DNA of 64,000 nucleotides from Myxococcales bacterium. GTDB taxonomy: Bacteria > Myxococcota > Polyangia > Nannocystales > Nannocystaceae. The notes beneath the pieces were generated by a model. That model saw nothing but the letters and a program-made list of their open reading frames with translations. It did not search any database and was not told the origin of the DNA. Numbering within the stretch: the first letter of the stretch is position 1; the number at the start of each line of letters is the position of its first letter. Shown piece after piece: positions 1-7,846 of this stretch. Made by a program: the position numbers and the translations under genes. The stretch is taken from NCBI GenBank assembly GCA_016793465.1, contig JAEUJW010000056.1:30019-94018 (forward strand). Reading direction: 5' to 3'.

Positions 1-1062
1 GGTCTTCAGCGGGTGGCCGAAGGCGGCGAGGTGGTAGACGGCGAGCACGGCGGCGCACGGCAGGCCGCCGACGACCAGCCAGGCGGCGAAGCGGGGGCCG
101 CGGCGCACCAGCGCGAGGGTCGCCAGCACGACCACCGGGACGGCCGCGGGGTACTCGCAGACGACGGCCAGGCCGAGGCACAGGCCGGTGGCGAGGGCGG
201 CGAGGCGAGGGCGGGCGGTCTCTTCGGTCAGGAGGGGGATCGCCAGGCCGAGCAGCAGCAAGTCGGCGCAGGGCTGGTGGCCGTAGAGGGCGGCGCTGTA
301 GACGAGCGCGGGGGTGGCGAGGGCGTAGGTGGCCGTGAGCACGGCGGCGTGCTCGCGGGCGAGCTGGCGGCGGGCGAGCAGGTAGAGCGCGACCACGCCG
401 GCGACGGCGAGCAGCGAGGTGCTGAGCAGGCGGCTGAGGTAGAGCGCGGTGCGGTAGGGCTGGTTGTAGGACAGGCGGTCGCCGGGCTTGCGGGCGGTGT
501 CGTCCTCGGGCTGGTCGCTGTCGTAGAGCGGGACGACGCGGACCTCGGGCAGGTCGCCGCCGGCCACGCGGGCGACCCCGTAGAACAGGGCGTAGCCGGG
601 CAGGGCCAGCAGCGAGGCGCCGGGGGCCTTGTCGCTGTAGAAGTGGCCGTCGCGCAGGCTCTTGTCGCCGGTGCTGATGTGGTAGGCGTCGATGATGGTG
701 GTGCGCTGCTCGACCAGCGCGCGCGTCAGGGCGAGCCGCGAGTTCTGGTTCCACGCGGGCGGGCCGATGAAGTAGGCGTAGGTGCAGAAGGCGAGGACCG
801 CCAGCGGCACGAGCACGGGGGCCTCGGCGCGGACGGCGGCGCGCAGCGAGGCGGGGCTGGCCTTCGGGACAGGTGCGGCCGAGGGGGAGAGCGAAGGGGC
901 GACGAGCGGGACCGGTTCGGCGGCGGCGAGCGAGGGGCTGGCCTTCGGGACAGGTGCGGGGGACGCGGGCGAGCGGCTGTCCGTCGGGACCGGGGCGGTG
1001 GGGCCGGGGCTGGCCTCGGGGACAGGTCGTTCGGGGGCGGCCGTGGGCGCGGTGGGGCTCAC
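1..1062 (-). CDS. Polytopic membrane protein, glycosyltransferase-like (C-terminus beyond window)
   Basis: A minus-strand frame is open from a GTG at 1062 to the window edge (354 codons, no stop seen), so the C-terminus is missing. The first ~75 residues are low-complexity Pro/Ala/Ser and contain PVPKAS twice, encoded by copies of the dispersed palindromic element. Then come a hydrophobic segment (VLVPLAVLAF), a loop with GHFYSDKAPGASLLALPGY, and several membrane helices. The DKAPGxS-type loop is seen in membrane proteins related to GT-C/PMT glycosyltransferases, but I cannot assign a substrate. It lies 12 bases after the kinase gene on the same strand, so the two are probably co-transcribed. 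Confidence 0.75.
   Translation of the reverse strand, partial: MSPTAPTAAPERPVPEASPGPTAPVPTDSRSPASPAPVPKASPSLAAAEPVPLVAPSLSPSAAPVPKASPASLRAAVRAEAPVLVPLAVLAFCTYAYFIGPPAWNQNSRLALTRALVEQRTTIIDAYHISTGDKSLRDGHFYSDKAPGASLLALPGYALFYGVARVAGGDLPEVRVVPLYDSDQPEDDTARKPGDRLSYNQPYRTALYLSRLLSTSLLAVAGVVALYLLARRQLAREHAAVLTATYALATPALVYSAALYGHQPCADLLLLGLAIPLLTEETARPRLAALATGLCLGLAVVCEYPAAVPVVVLATLALVRRGPRFAAWLVVGGLPCAAVLAVYHLAAFGHPLKT
857..1027. repeat. Cluster of four dispersed palindromic elements
   Basis: Copies lie at 857-874 and 938-955 (both CTGGCCTTCGGGACAGGT), 977-994 (CTGTCCGTCGGGACCGGG) and 1010-1027 (CTGGCCTCGGGGACAGGT). All are inside the N-terminal coding region of the truncated membrane-protein gene, where the minus-strand reading gives Pro-Val-Pro-rich peptides. 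The reading frame is kept open through all copies. Confidence 0.8.
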
Positions 1063-1074
1063 GGGGCCCTCGTT

Positions 1075-2082
1075 TCAGCGGCGGGGCTTGGCGGCGGGCG
1101 CGGGGGCCGGGCGCGGGGCGGGGACGGCCTCGGCGACGAGGGCGGCGAGCTCGGCCTGGGCCTTCTCGGCGGCGTTGGCCTCGGGGGTCTGGGCCAGGCG
1201 CTGCAGCATCTGGTAGGCGGAGGCGTAGCGGCGGGCGGGGTCGCGGTCGAGGTTCTTGCGGACGACGTCGGCGAGCTTGGTGGACAGGCCGGGCAGGCGG
1301 CGGGACGACTGGGTGACGTCGAACTTGACGATCGCGTCCATCGTCTTCAGGTCGTCCTCGGCCTGCAGGCAGCGCTGACCCTTCAACAATTCCCAGAGCA
1401 CCACGGACAGGGCGAACAGGTCGGACTGGACCGAGGCGGGGCCGGTGCCGACCACCCGCTCGGGGGCCATGTACGCCTTGGTGCCGGCCTGGGCCATGTC
1501 GTGGGCCGCGGGCAGCCAGGGCGAGCGGGCCGAATTGAAGTCGCAGAGGAGGACGTTGCCCTGGCGCGACAGCAGGATGTTGGCCGGGCAGACGTCGCGG
1601 TGGATGACGGCGAGCTCGCGGTAGGTGTGGTTGGGGGCGGAGACGTCGGGCGGGCCGGCCTCGTCGAGCACTTCGAAGGTGTGGATGTGGTGGAGGGCGT
1701 CGGCGAGCTGGCCCATGAGGTAGACGCCGATCTCCCGCGAGAGGGCGCGGGGGGTGCCGTCGTAGTGGCCGAGCAGGGCGGCGAGGTCGCAGCCGTCGAT
1801 GTAGTCCATCACGAGGTAGCGCACGCCGTCCTTCTCGCCGTCGGCGTGGGCGGTGGGGATCCCCGGATGATTGAAGGCCTGGAGGAGGCGGATCTCGTGG
1901 TCGAACTGGGCGGCGATGTGGGCGTGGTCGGGGCCGCGGCCGGGCGTCAGCAGCTTGATGACGAAGGCCGGGGGGGCGGACTCGGGGTCGTCCTGGTGGC
2001 GCGCGAGGAAGTGGCGAAAGCTCGCGCTGCGGGTGGCCAGGGGCCGGACCAGACGGTAAGTGCCGAGACTCTGCAGCTCCAT
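1075..2082 (-). CDS. Eukaryote-like serine/threonine protein kinase, atypical activation loop
   Basis: 335 aa. The kinase fold is clear: VAIK-type lysine in AFVIKLL (about residue 43), alpha-C glutamate in DHEIRLLQAF, catalytic loop IHRDVCPANILL, and an APE-like MAPERV. Two departures are visible. The glycine-rich P-loop is poorly kept, and the metal-binding DFG is DFN (CDFNSARSP). HRD Asp and the following Asn are present, so catalysis is possible but not certain. The ~45-residue C-terminal tail is Ala/Pro-rich; there is no membrane helix. It is divergent from the plus-strand glycan trio and followed 12 bases later by the membrane-protein gene. A -10-like CACACT lies 10 bases before the ATG. 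Confidence 0.88.
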   Translation of the reverse strand: MELQSLGTYRLVRPLATRSASFRHFLARHQDDPESAPPAFVIKLLTPGRGPDHAHIAAQFDHEIRLLQAFNHPGIPTAHADGEKDGVRYLVMDYIDGCDLAALLGHYDGTPRALSREIGVYLMGQLADALHHIHTFEVLDEAGPPDVSAPNHTYRELAVIHRDVCPANILLSRQGNVLLCDFNSARSPWLPAAHDMAQAGTKAYMAPERVVGTGPASVQSDLFALSVVLWELLKGQRCLQAEDDLKTMDAIVKFDVTQSSRRLPGLSTKLADVVRKNLDRDPARRYASAYQMLQRLAQTPEANAAEKAQAELAALVAEAVPAPRPAPAPAAKPRR

Positions 2083-2151
2083 GGGCCCCGTGAGTGTGCA
2101 TAAGGCCGATCCGCCTGTCCATCACCTCCGGTTTGCCGCTACAACCGGGGG

Positions 2152-3486
2152 GTGCCCACCTCGCCGCCGCAGCGCCCGGTCGTCGTCCTCGGCGCCGGGC
2201 TCACCGGGCTGTCGGCGGCGTACCACCTGCGGCGCCCCACGCTGCTGGTCGAGCAGCAGAGCAGCGTCGGGGGCCACACCCGCAGCGTGCGCCGGGACGG
2301 CTTCGTGTTCGACATGACCGGGCACTGGCTGCACCTGCGCGATCCGCAGACGCGGGGGCTGGTCGCCGGCCTGTTTAAAGAGGAGGAGCTGGTGACGATC
2401 GAGCGGCGCACGCGGATCGTCACCCACGGGGTCTCGCTGGCCTACCCGTTCCAGGCCAACCTCCACGGGCTGCCCCTGCCGGTCGTGCAGGAGTGCCTGG
2501 TCGAGTTCCTGGCGGCCCGCGAGCGGGCGGCCCGCGGAGAGCCGGCGGGCACGTCGTTTCAGGCGTACGCGGAGGCGAAGTTCGGGCGGGGGATCGCGCG
2601 CCACTTCTTCGTGCCGTACAACGCCAAGATGTGGGGCGAGCACTCCGAGCGGCTGACCGCGGAGTGGGTCTCGCGCTTCGTGCCGCTGCCCGACCCGGCC
2701 CAGGTGATCGGCGGCGCGCTCGGGCTGCGACAGGACGGGCTGGGGTACAACGCGCAGTTCGTGTACCCGGCCGCGGGCGGCATCGACGGGCTGCCGGAGC
2801 GGCTGCGGGCCGGGCTGCCGGCGACGGCGGAGCTGCGGCTCGGCTGCGCCGCCTCGGAGGTCGACCCGTATAAGAGGAAGGTCAGGCTGGCGGGCGCGTG
2901 GCACGACTACGCGGCGCTGGTCTCGACGATCCCGCTGCCCGTGTTGATCGGGCTCATGCCCGCGGCGCCGCCGGAGATCCGGGCGGCGGCGGGCCGGCTG
3001 AAGTGGCTGCGCTGGCGCTGGCTCGACGTGGCCCTGCGCGCGCCGCCGACGGTCGACTGGCACTGGGCCTACGTGCCCGAGCCGCGCTGGCCGTTCTTCC
3101 GCGTCGGGGTCTACTCGAACGCGCTGGCCGGCATGGCCCCGCCGGGCTGCGGCAGCCTGTACGTCGAGCTGGCCGACCGCGACGGGCCGCTCGACGTGGG
3201 CGGGGTGATCGCGGCGCTGGTCGAGCTGGGCGTGGTCGGGCGGGCGGAGGACGTGCTGTTCGCGGAGGAGCGGCGCATCGAGTACGCGTACGTGGTCTTC
3301 GACGACGACCACGCGGCGGCGACGGCGGACATCCAGGCGTGGCTGCGCGGCGTCGGCGTGCGCAGCTGCGGGCGCTACGGGGCGTGGACCTACAACTCGA
3401 TGGAGGACAGCGTCATCCAGGGGCGCGAGGCTGCGGCCTGGGCGGAGGGACATGTTTTGAGAGACATGCCCGGAGGGACAGCATGA
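2152..3486 (+). CDS. FAD-dependent amine oxidase / protoporphyrinogen-oxidase-like protein
   Basis: 444 aa from a GTG. The N-terminus is a Rossmann FAD motif (VVLGAGLTGLSAAYHL) followed by the E-x(n)-GGH element (EQQSSVGGHTRS) typical of the NAD(P)-binding_8/amine oxidase superfamily, which includes UDP-galactopyranose mutase, HemY-like and phytoene-desaturase-like enzymes. A C-terminal RYGAWTYNSMEDSVIQGREAA segment is the usual FAD-closing motif. In bacterial surface-glycan clusters such proteins often sit beside GT2 enzymes, as here. Its stop codon overlaps the ATG of the next gene (ATGA), implying translational coupling. The substrate is not deducible. A TACAAC hexamer ends 6 bases before the GTG. 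Confidence 0.85.
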   Translation: MPTSPPQRPVVVLGAGLTGLSAAYHLRRPTLLVEQQSSVGGHTRSVRRDGFVFDMTGHWLHLRDPQTRGLVAGLFKEEELVTIERRTRIVTHGVSLAYPFQANLHGLPLPVVQECLVEFLAARERAARGEPAGTSFQAYAEAKFGRGIARHFFVPYNAKMWGEHSERLTAEWVSRFVPLPDPAQVIGGALGLRQDGLGYNAQFVYPAAGGIDGLPERLRAGLPATAELRLGCAASEVDPYKRKVRLAGAWHDYAALVSTIPLPVLIGLMPAAPPEIRAAAGRLKWLRWRWLDVALRAPPTVDWHWAYVPEPRWPFFRVGVYSNALAGMAPPGCGSLYVELADRDGPLDVGGVIAALVELGVVGRAEDVLFAEERRIEYAYVVFDDDHAAATADIQAWLRGVGVRSCGRYGAWTYNSMEDSVIQGREAAAWAEGHVLRDMPGGTA

Positions 3487-4199
3487 GCGAGCCCGAAGTC
3501 AGCGTGGTGATCCCGGTGTACAACGAGGCGGAGATCCTCGCGGCCAGCGTGGCCGAGCTGCAGCGCGGGCTCGACGCGCTCGGGGTCGACTATGAGGTCC
3601 TGCTGGCGGAGAACGGCAGCCGCGACGAGACGCCGGCGTTGGCGGCGGCGCTGGCGGCGGCGGACCCGCGGGTGCGCACGTTCTCGTGCGCGGAGCCCAA
3701 CTACGGGGCGGCGCTGCGCGAGGGCATCGAGCGGGCGCGCGGGGCGTTCGTGGTCTGCGAGGAGATCGACCTGTGTGACGTGGGCTTCCACGCGCGGGCG
3801 CTCGAGCTGCTGCGCGCGGGCGCGGCCCAGCTGGTGATCGGCTCGAAGGCGATGCGCGGGGCCGAGGACCGGCGGCCGCTGTGGCGGCGGGCGGCGACGC
3901 GCGGCTACAACGGGCTCCTGCGGGTGACGCTCGGGTTCTCGGGGACCGACACGCACGGGCTCAAGGCGTTTGATAAGGCGGCGATGCTGCCGGTGGTCGG
4001 GCGCTGCATCGTCGGGCACGACGTGTTCGCGTCGGAGCTGGTGATCCGCGCCGAGCGTGACGGCGTGCGGGTGCGGGAGATCCCCGTGACCCTGGCCGAG
4101 AAGCGGGCGCCCTCGGTCCACCTGCTGCGCCGGGTGCCGCGGGTGTTGCACAATCTGCTGCGGCTGTTCCTGGCGATTCGTTGCGGTCGGGGTCAATAG
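3483..4199 (+). CDS. Family 2 glycosyltransferase (DPM/ArnC-like)
   Basis: 238 aa. GT-A fold signature: SVVIPVYNEAEIL at the N-terminus, ENGSRDET in the nucleotide-binding strand, and ICD-type acidic motif EEIDLCD in place of the usual DxD. There is no C-terminal membrane domain, only a basic tail (VLHNLLRLFLAIRCG). It begins inside the stop codon of the flavoprotein gene and is followed 9 bases later by the polysaccharide deacetylase, forming a three-gene operon. A role in assembling a lipid-linked or surface glycan is inferred from family and context; the sugar donor is unknown. Confidence 0.88.
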   Translation: MSEPEVSVVIPVYNEAEILAASVAELQRGLDALGVDYEVLLAENGSRDETPALAAALAAADPRVRTFSCAEPNYGAALREGIERARGAFVVCEEIDLCDVGFHARALELLRAGAAQLVIGSKAMRGAEDRRPLWRRAATRGYNGLLRVTLGFSGTDTHGLKAFDKAAMLPVVGRCIVGHDVFASELVIRAERDGVRVREIPVTLAEKRAPSVHLLRRVPRVLHNLLRLFLAIRCGRGQ

Positions 4200-4208
4200 G
4201 CGGAGGAC

Positions 4209-5102
4209 ATGAGCGAGCAGCAGAGCACGATCCTCAGCGTCGACCTCGACGACGTGGCCTGTTACCACGCGATCCACGGGCTGCCGCCGCCGGGGCCCGA
4301 GGCCGCCGGCGCGGTGCTCGAGCGCTGCTTGCCGCGGTTCTTGAAATTGCTCGAGGAGGTCAATTCGCGGGCGACGTTCTTCGTGGTCGGGCGGGACCTC
4401 GAGCGCGACCTGCGGGCGGGCGGGCGCGGGGCGGCGGCGCTGCGGGCGGCGCTGGCGGCGGGGCACGAGCTGGCCAACCACAGCTGGTCGCACGCCTACG
4501 ACCTGGTCAACCTCCCGCCGGCGGAGATCCACGCGGACCTGCGGCGCTGCGACGAGCTGCTGCGCGGGCTGGGGGCGCGGCCGGCCGGCTTCCGCGCGCC
4601 CGGTTACACGCACGACGCCGCGCTGCTGCAGCAGGTCGGGGCGCTGGGTTATCGCTACGACTCGTCGCTGCTGCCGTCGCCGTCGTACTACGCGGCCAAG
4701 CTGGCGGCGATGGGCTGGATGGCGGCGCGCGGGCGCCGGAGCGCGTCGCTGGCCGAGGGCTGGCGCAGCTTCGTCGGGCCGCAGCGGCCGCACTTCATGG
4801 CCGACTGCGGGCTGTGGGAGGTGCCGGTCAGCGTGTCGCCGGTGCTGCGCGTGCCGATGGTGGGCACGTTCGTGCTCGGCAGCGGCGGCGGCCTGCTGCG
4901 GCGCGAGGCTGGCGAGCGCAGGTACCTGCACCTCGAGCTGCACGGGCTCGACCTCGCGGATCCGGCCAGCGACGGCTACGACGCGGCGCTGCTGCGCAAG
5001 CAGCCCGAGCTGCGCACGCCGCTGGCGCGCCGTGAGCAGCGCCTGCGCGAGCTGCTGGCCCGGCGCGGCGGGTCGGCGTCGATCGGCGGGGTGTTCCCGT
5101 AG
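4209..5102 (+). CDS. Polysaccharide deacetylase family protein (NodB-like)
   Basis: 297 aa. Carbohydrate esterase 4 motifs are visible: the catalytic/metal Asp pair in SVDLDDVACY (residues 10-19), ATFFVVGRD, and the metal-binding NHSWSHAYD. RAPGYTHD corresponds to motif 3 with the conserved Arg. No signal peptide, so a cytoplasmic or membrane-peripheral location is likely. It is the last gene of a plus-strand operon with an amine-oxidase-like protein and a GT2 enzyme, so it probably N-deacetylates an intermediate of that glycan (inference). It ends 7 bases before the convergent RNase H gene. Confidence 0.88.
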   Translation: MSEQQSTILSVDLDDVACYHAIHGLPPPGPEAAGAVLERCLPRFLKLLEEVNSRATFFVVGRDLERDLRAGGRGAAALRAALAAGHELANHSWSHAYDLVNLPPAEIHADLRRCDELLRGLGARPAGFRAPGYTHDAALLQQVGALGYRYDSSLLPSPSYYAAKLAAMGWMAARGRRSASLAEGWRSFVGPQRPHFMADCGLWEVPVSVSPVLRVPMVGTFVLGSGGGLLRREAGERRYLHLELHGLDLADPASDGYDAALLRKQPELRTPLARREQRLRELLARRGGSASIGGVFP

Positions 5103-5109
5103 GCGCGGT

Positions 5110-5823
5110 TCAGGAGGCCGGCGTCGCGGACGGCTTGGCGCGGCGGCGGGTGCGGGTGGTCGTGCTCTCGCGGCGCACGGCCATGGTCGCCAGGCCGTCG
5201 GCCTCCTCGTTGCCGCCCTGGCCGGCGTGGCCCTTGACCTTCAGCAGCTCGACGTCGGGCATGGTCGTCATGCGCTCTTTGATGGCGGCGATCAGCTCGA
5301 CGTTGACCTTGGCCTTCCAGCCGCCGACGAGCACGCCGAGGCTCCACGCCGAATCGGTGTAGAGGAGCACGTGGGCGCCGTGCTCCTCGGGCTTCAGCAT
5401 CTCGAGCGCGCGGAGGATGGCGGTGAGCTCGGCGATGTTGTTGGTGCCCTCGCCGATGAACTCGCTGTGCTCGATGACCTCGCCGTCGGGGCGCTCGAGC
5501 AGCACGCCGATGCCGGCGGGGCCGGGGTTGCCGGAGCAGGCACCGTCGGTGTGGATGACGATGGTCGCGGCGGACGCGGCCTTGACCGGGGTCTCACGGG
5601 GGGCCACGGTGACCGCGGCGGGGGCCTGGGTGCCGCCGAAGGCCTCGTCCGGGATGATCTCCCCGTCGACCTCGATCAGGTTGTCGGGGGCGGCGCGGTA
5701 CGACTTGGTCGCGCCGAGGCGGTAGCGCATCTCGACGCGGCCGCGGTGCACGATCGGCTTGCCGCTGGCCAGGACGCGCACGAACACCGTTTGATCCTTG
5801 AACTGGAACTGCTTCCACGCCAT
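5110..5823 (-). CDS. rnhA: Ribonuclease HI with an extra N-terminal domain
   Basis: 237 aa, against about 150-160 for E. coli RNase HI. The catalytic domain covers about residues 85-215: HTDGACSGNPGPAG (first Asp), NIAELTAI (Glu), YTDSAW (Asp), and NEEADGLA (last Asp), so the DEDD set is intact. It hydrolyses the RNA strand of RNA-DNA hybrids. The first ~80 residues (QFKDQTVFVRV...RGRVEMRYRLG) form a separate small beta-rich module that is not the usual caulimovirus-type hybrid-binding domain and that I do not recognise. The tail is basic. Start ATG 5823 follows a leader containing a GGCCCC/GGGGCC hairpin. Confidence 0.9.
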   Translation of the reverse strand: MAWKQFQFKDQTVFVRVLASGKPIVHRGRVEMRYRLGATKSYRAAPDNLIEVDGEIIPDEAFGGTQAPAAVTVAPRETPVKAASAATIVIHTDGACSGNPGPAGIGVLLERPDGEVIEHSEFIGEGTNNIAELTAILRALEMLKPEEHGAHVLLYTDSAWSLGVLVGGWKAKVNVELIAAIKERMTTMPDVELLKVKGHAGQGGNEEADGLATMAVRRESTTTRTRRRAKPSATPAS

Positions 5824-6067
5824 GGATGAGACCTCGGTTCAACCGGGGGTCGGCCCCGAGGGGCCTTTGTTGGGAGTTCGGCCTGAAACAGGCCGGAACG
5901 TTGAGTCAGGGGTCGTGGCCGAGACGGCCGTTACATTCGTCGAGGTTGTGAACGAAGAAGGAATGGGAGGCTCGTGCTGGCGCCAAACGCTCGAGTGCAG
6001 GATAGTAGGCGCTGGAGAGGGTCCGCGTGCTGCGGTCGGGAGTACCACGGATCCGTCCCGCGAACCG

Positions 6068-6122
6068 GCGAAAAGGCACATCAACCGTTGCGCTTGGCGC
6101 GGTGATGCCCCGGTTTTTTTGT
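6068..6122 (+). terminator. Possible intrinsic terminator ending in a T7 run
   Basis: Nested short complementary segments (GCGC-TTG-GCGC with flanking ACC/GGT, and outer CCGG/CCGG) precede a TTTTTTT run, which is exceptional in this composition. No plus-strand gene immediately precedes it, so it could end an unannotated small transcript or simply insulate the next promoter. The pairing is imperfect. Confidence 0.3.
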
Positions 6123-6150
6123 TGCCGCGAAAATTTCGAGGTCGTATAAG
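6122..6150 (+). promoter_or_regulatory. Promoter of lipoprotein gene 6160
   Basis: TTGCCG (6122-6127), 17-base spacer, TATAAG (6145-6150), then 9 bases to the ATG at 6160. With a normal initiation distance the transcript would begin within a few bases of the start codon. Confidence 0.6.
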
Positions 6151-6159
6151 TCCCCGGCT

Positions 6160-7188
6160 ATGAAGCGAAAGATCCCGTTCACCCTCGCCGCCCTGGCGCT
6201 GTTCGGTCTCCCTGCCTGCGGTGGCGGTGGCTCGGCTGCCGGTGGCAAGCTGATCCCCGAGCAGGCCACCATGATGGGTGGCATCGACGTCGCTGGCCTG
6301 ATGAAGACCAGCCTCTACGCCGACAACAAGGCCGAAGTCGAGAAGCGGCCCGAGTGGAAAGAGATGCAGGAGACGGCCAAGGCCTGTAACCTCGACATCG
6401 AGAAGGCCGTCAGCTCGGTCCTCGTCGGCACCGACGGCAAGGACGGCTTCGCGGCCGTGATCACCGGCGACGGGATCGGCGACGAGAAGAACCTGAACTG
6501 TCTCAACGACAAGGCCAAGGAGAAGAACGGCGGCAAGAACGCGTTCACGATCGTCGACGACGGCGGCAAGAAGGCCCTGAAGATGGAGGGCGACAAGGCC
6601 GGCGGTTGGATCGTCGACGGCCGCACCGTGGTGATCGCTTCGAAGCCGTGGCAGCCCGCGGTGAAGGACCTGATCGACGGCAAGGGCAAGCCGGCGTCCG
6701 AGGGTCCGAACAAGGACCTGTTCGCGCGTGCCGACCAGAGCAAGCACATCTGGGGCGCGGGTCTGGTGCCGGCCAACGTCGCCAGCGACGCCAAGGCCAT
6801 GGGCGCCGACCTGAAGGACATGTCGGGCTCGCTCGACTTCTCGAGCGGTCTCAACCTGCAGGCGACCGCGGGCCTCGGCTCGGCGGAGCAGGCCACCAAC
6901 ATGAAGAAGATGGCCGACGAGCAGATGAAGGCCGCCGAGATGTTCGCCGGCATGGTCGGGCTCGCGGAGGCGGTCAAGCGCGTCCAGGTCACCACCAAGG
7001 ACGCGACGATCTCCGTGGCGGCCAACGTGACCAACGACGAGATCAAGGGCGCCAAGGACAAGGCCGGCGCGCTCATGGGCATGTTCGGCGGCGGCGGCGG
7101 CGGCGGCGGTATGGCCGAGCCCCCGGCCCAGCCGGCGACCCCGCCGCCCGCGGCCGACCCGGCTGCGGCCCCGGCCCCCACTCCGTGA
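6160..7188 (+). CDS. Putative lipoprotein, unknown function
   Basis: 342 aa. It has a basic n-region, a hydrophobic segment and a lipobox LPAC at residues 17-20, so it is probably an exported lipoprotein. The mature part is rich in Lys, Asp, Ala and Met, with no enzyme motif I recognise; the C-terminus is a Gly run followed by Pro/Ala repeats. Codon use is strongly C-ending and regular, suggesting high expression. A hairpin terminator follows directly. Function unknown. Confidence 0.85.
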   Translation: MKRKIPFTLAALALFGLPACGGGGSAAGGKLIPEQATMMGGIDVAGLMKTSLYADNKAEVEKRPEWKEMQETAKACNLDIEKAVSSVLVGTDGKDGFAAVITGDGIGDEKNLNCLNDKAKEKNGGKNAFTIVDDGGKKALKMEGDKAGGWIVDGRTVVIASKPWQPAVKDLIDGKGKPASEGPNKDLFARADQSKHIWGAGLVPANVASDAKAMGADLKDMSGSLDFSSGLNLQATAGLGSAEQATNMKKMADEQMKAAEMFAGMVGLAEAVKRVQVTTKDATISVAANVTNDEIKGAKDKAGALMGMFGGGGGGGGMAEPPAQPATPPPAADPAAAPAPTP

Positions 7189-7211
7189 GCTCGCCTCGCT
7201 GAGTGCCGCGT

Positions 7212-7250
7212 GAGGCTCGGCCCTGTGTCGGGCCTCTCGCATTTAAGCGG
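7212..7250 (+). terminator. Terminator after lipoprotein gene 6160
   Basis: Nine-pair hairpin GAGGCTCGG...TCGGGCCTC (7212-7236, with two wobble pairs) followed by TCGCATTTAAG. The trailing CGCATTT(T)AA is shared with two other terminators in this window. Confidence 0.6.
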
Positions 7251-7373
7251 GCGGAAAATTCAGGCCGGCGACTTGCGCCGGCGCGGCCGCTGTCGTAAAG
7301 CACCCGCCCGGGCGATGTCCGCCCGCGAATTCTTCGTAGCTGCGCGTCACTGGCGGCGAACATCGAGGACACC

Positions 7374-7715
7374 ATGGCCAAGCTCTCTCCCCTGCAAAAC
7401 GTCAAGAAGCTCTACGGCTCCAAGGAGCAACTGCTCAGCAAGATCGCCGACGTGCTGGCCCCCAACGAGGGCGAGTCGCGCGACGAGTTCGTCAAGCGCC
7501 TGAAGTACGTGGCCAACGCCAAGCTGCTGCGGCTCCTCGCGGTCGGTGAGAAGGTCAAGGAGCTCGGCGGGCGCGCGGCGCTGGTCGCCAAGATCGGCGA
7601 GCTGAAGAAGCAGGCCAAGGACAAGGACTTCGCGCTCATGCTGAACAAGCTGTCGCTGCCGCGCCTGCTCGACACCTTCCAGAGCCTGAGCCGCAAGGCC
7701 AAGCCGACCAAGTAG
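7374..7715 (+). CDS. Small basic helical protein, hypothetical
   Basis: 113 aa, Lys/Leu-rich (start MAKLSPLQNVKKLYGSKEQL), predicted almost wholly helical, no signal peptide or membrane helix. The basic charge and heptad-like Leu/Lys spacing would suit nucleic-acid or protein binding, but no family is recognised. Codon bias is as strong as in the neighbouring lipoprotein gene, suggesting abundant expression. A Shine-Dalgarno-like GAGGA sits 5 bases before the ATG, so unlike many neighbours it has a conventional leader. Confidence 0.8.
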   Translation: MAKLSPLQNVKKLYGSKEQLLSKIADVLAPNEGESRDEFVKRLKYVANAKLLRLLAVGEKVKELGGRAALVAKIGELKKQAKDKDFALMLNKLSLPRLLDTFQSLSRKAKPTK

Positions 7716-7730
7716 GCGGCGTCGCCTCGC

Positions 7731-7828
7731 GCGGAGGGCCGGTCCTCGTCGGAGGGTCGGCCTTCTCCGCGTTCGTCGGGCGGTGAGACGCGGAGGGCCG
7801 GCGCCTCGTGGGAGGGCCGGCCCTGGCT
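7731..7828. repeat. Imperfect direct repeat downstream of the 7374 gene
   Basis: Two ~38-base copies begin GCGGAGGGCCGG, at about 7731 and 7790, each with an internal GGAGGG(C/T)CGGCC. They lie in the convergent space between the small basic protein gene and the Rpn-like gene and might act in 3'-end formation; there is no T-run. Confidence 0.5.
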
Positions 7829-7846
7829 CGTCGCGGGGGCGCCGTC

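Larger units (their letters stand above)
5824..6159. other. Intergenic region between rnhA and the 6160 lipoprotein gene
   Basis: 336 bases with no convincing gene. It contains a perfect GGCCCC-GA-GGGGCC inverted repeat followed by TTTGTT near 5853-5872, which lies in the rnhA 5' leader on the minus strand. It also has a run of seven T at about 6114-6120 and the promoter of the lipoprotein gene. A weakly coding-looking plus-strand frame crosses it but has neither family motifs nor the local codon usage, so I leave it out. Confidence 0.5.

Noticed and set aside
13..2103. Long plus-strand frame of Gly/Glu/Val-rich protein
   Set aside because: Antisense shadow of the minus-strand membrane-protein and kinase genes; composition is that of complemented GC-rich codons with no motifs.
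3463..3480. GACATGCCCGGAGGGACA at the amine-oxidase/GT2 junction as a palindromic element
   Set aside because: Only half the consensus is present and it overlaps the expected Shine-Dalgarno (GGAGGGA) of the GT2 gene.
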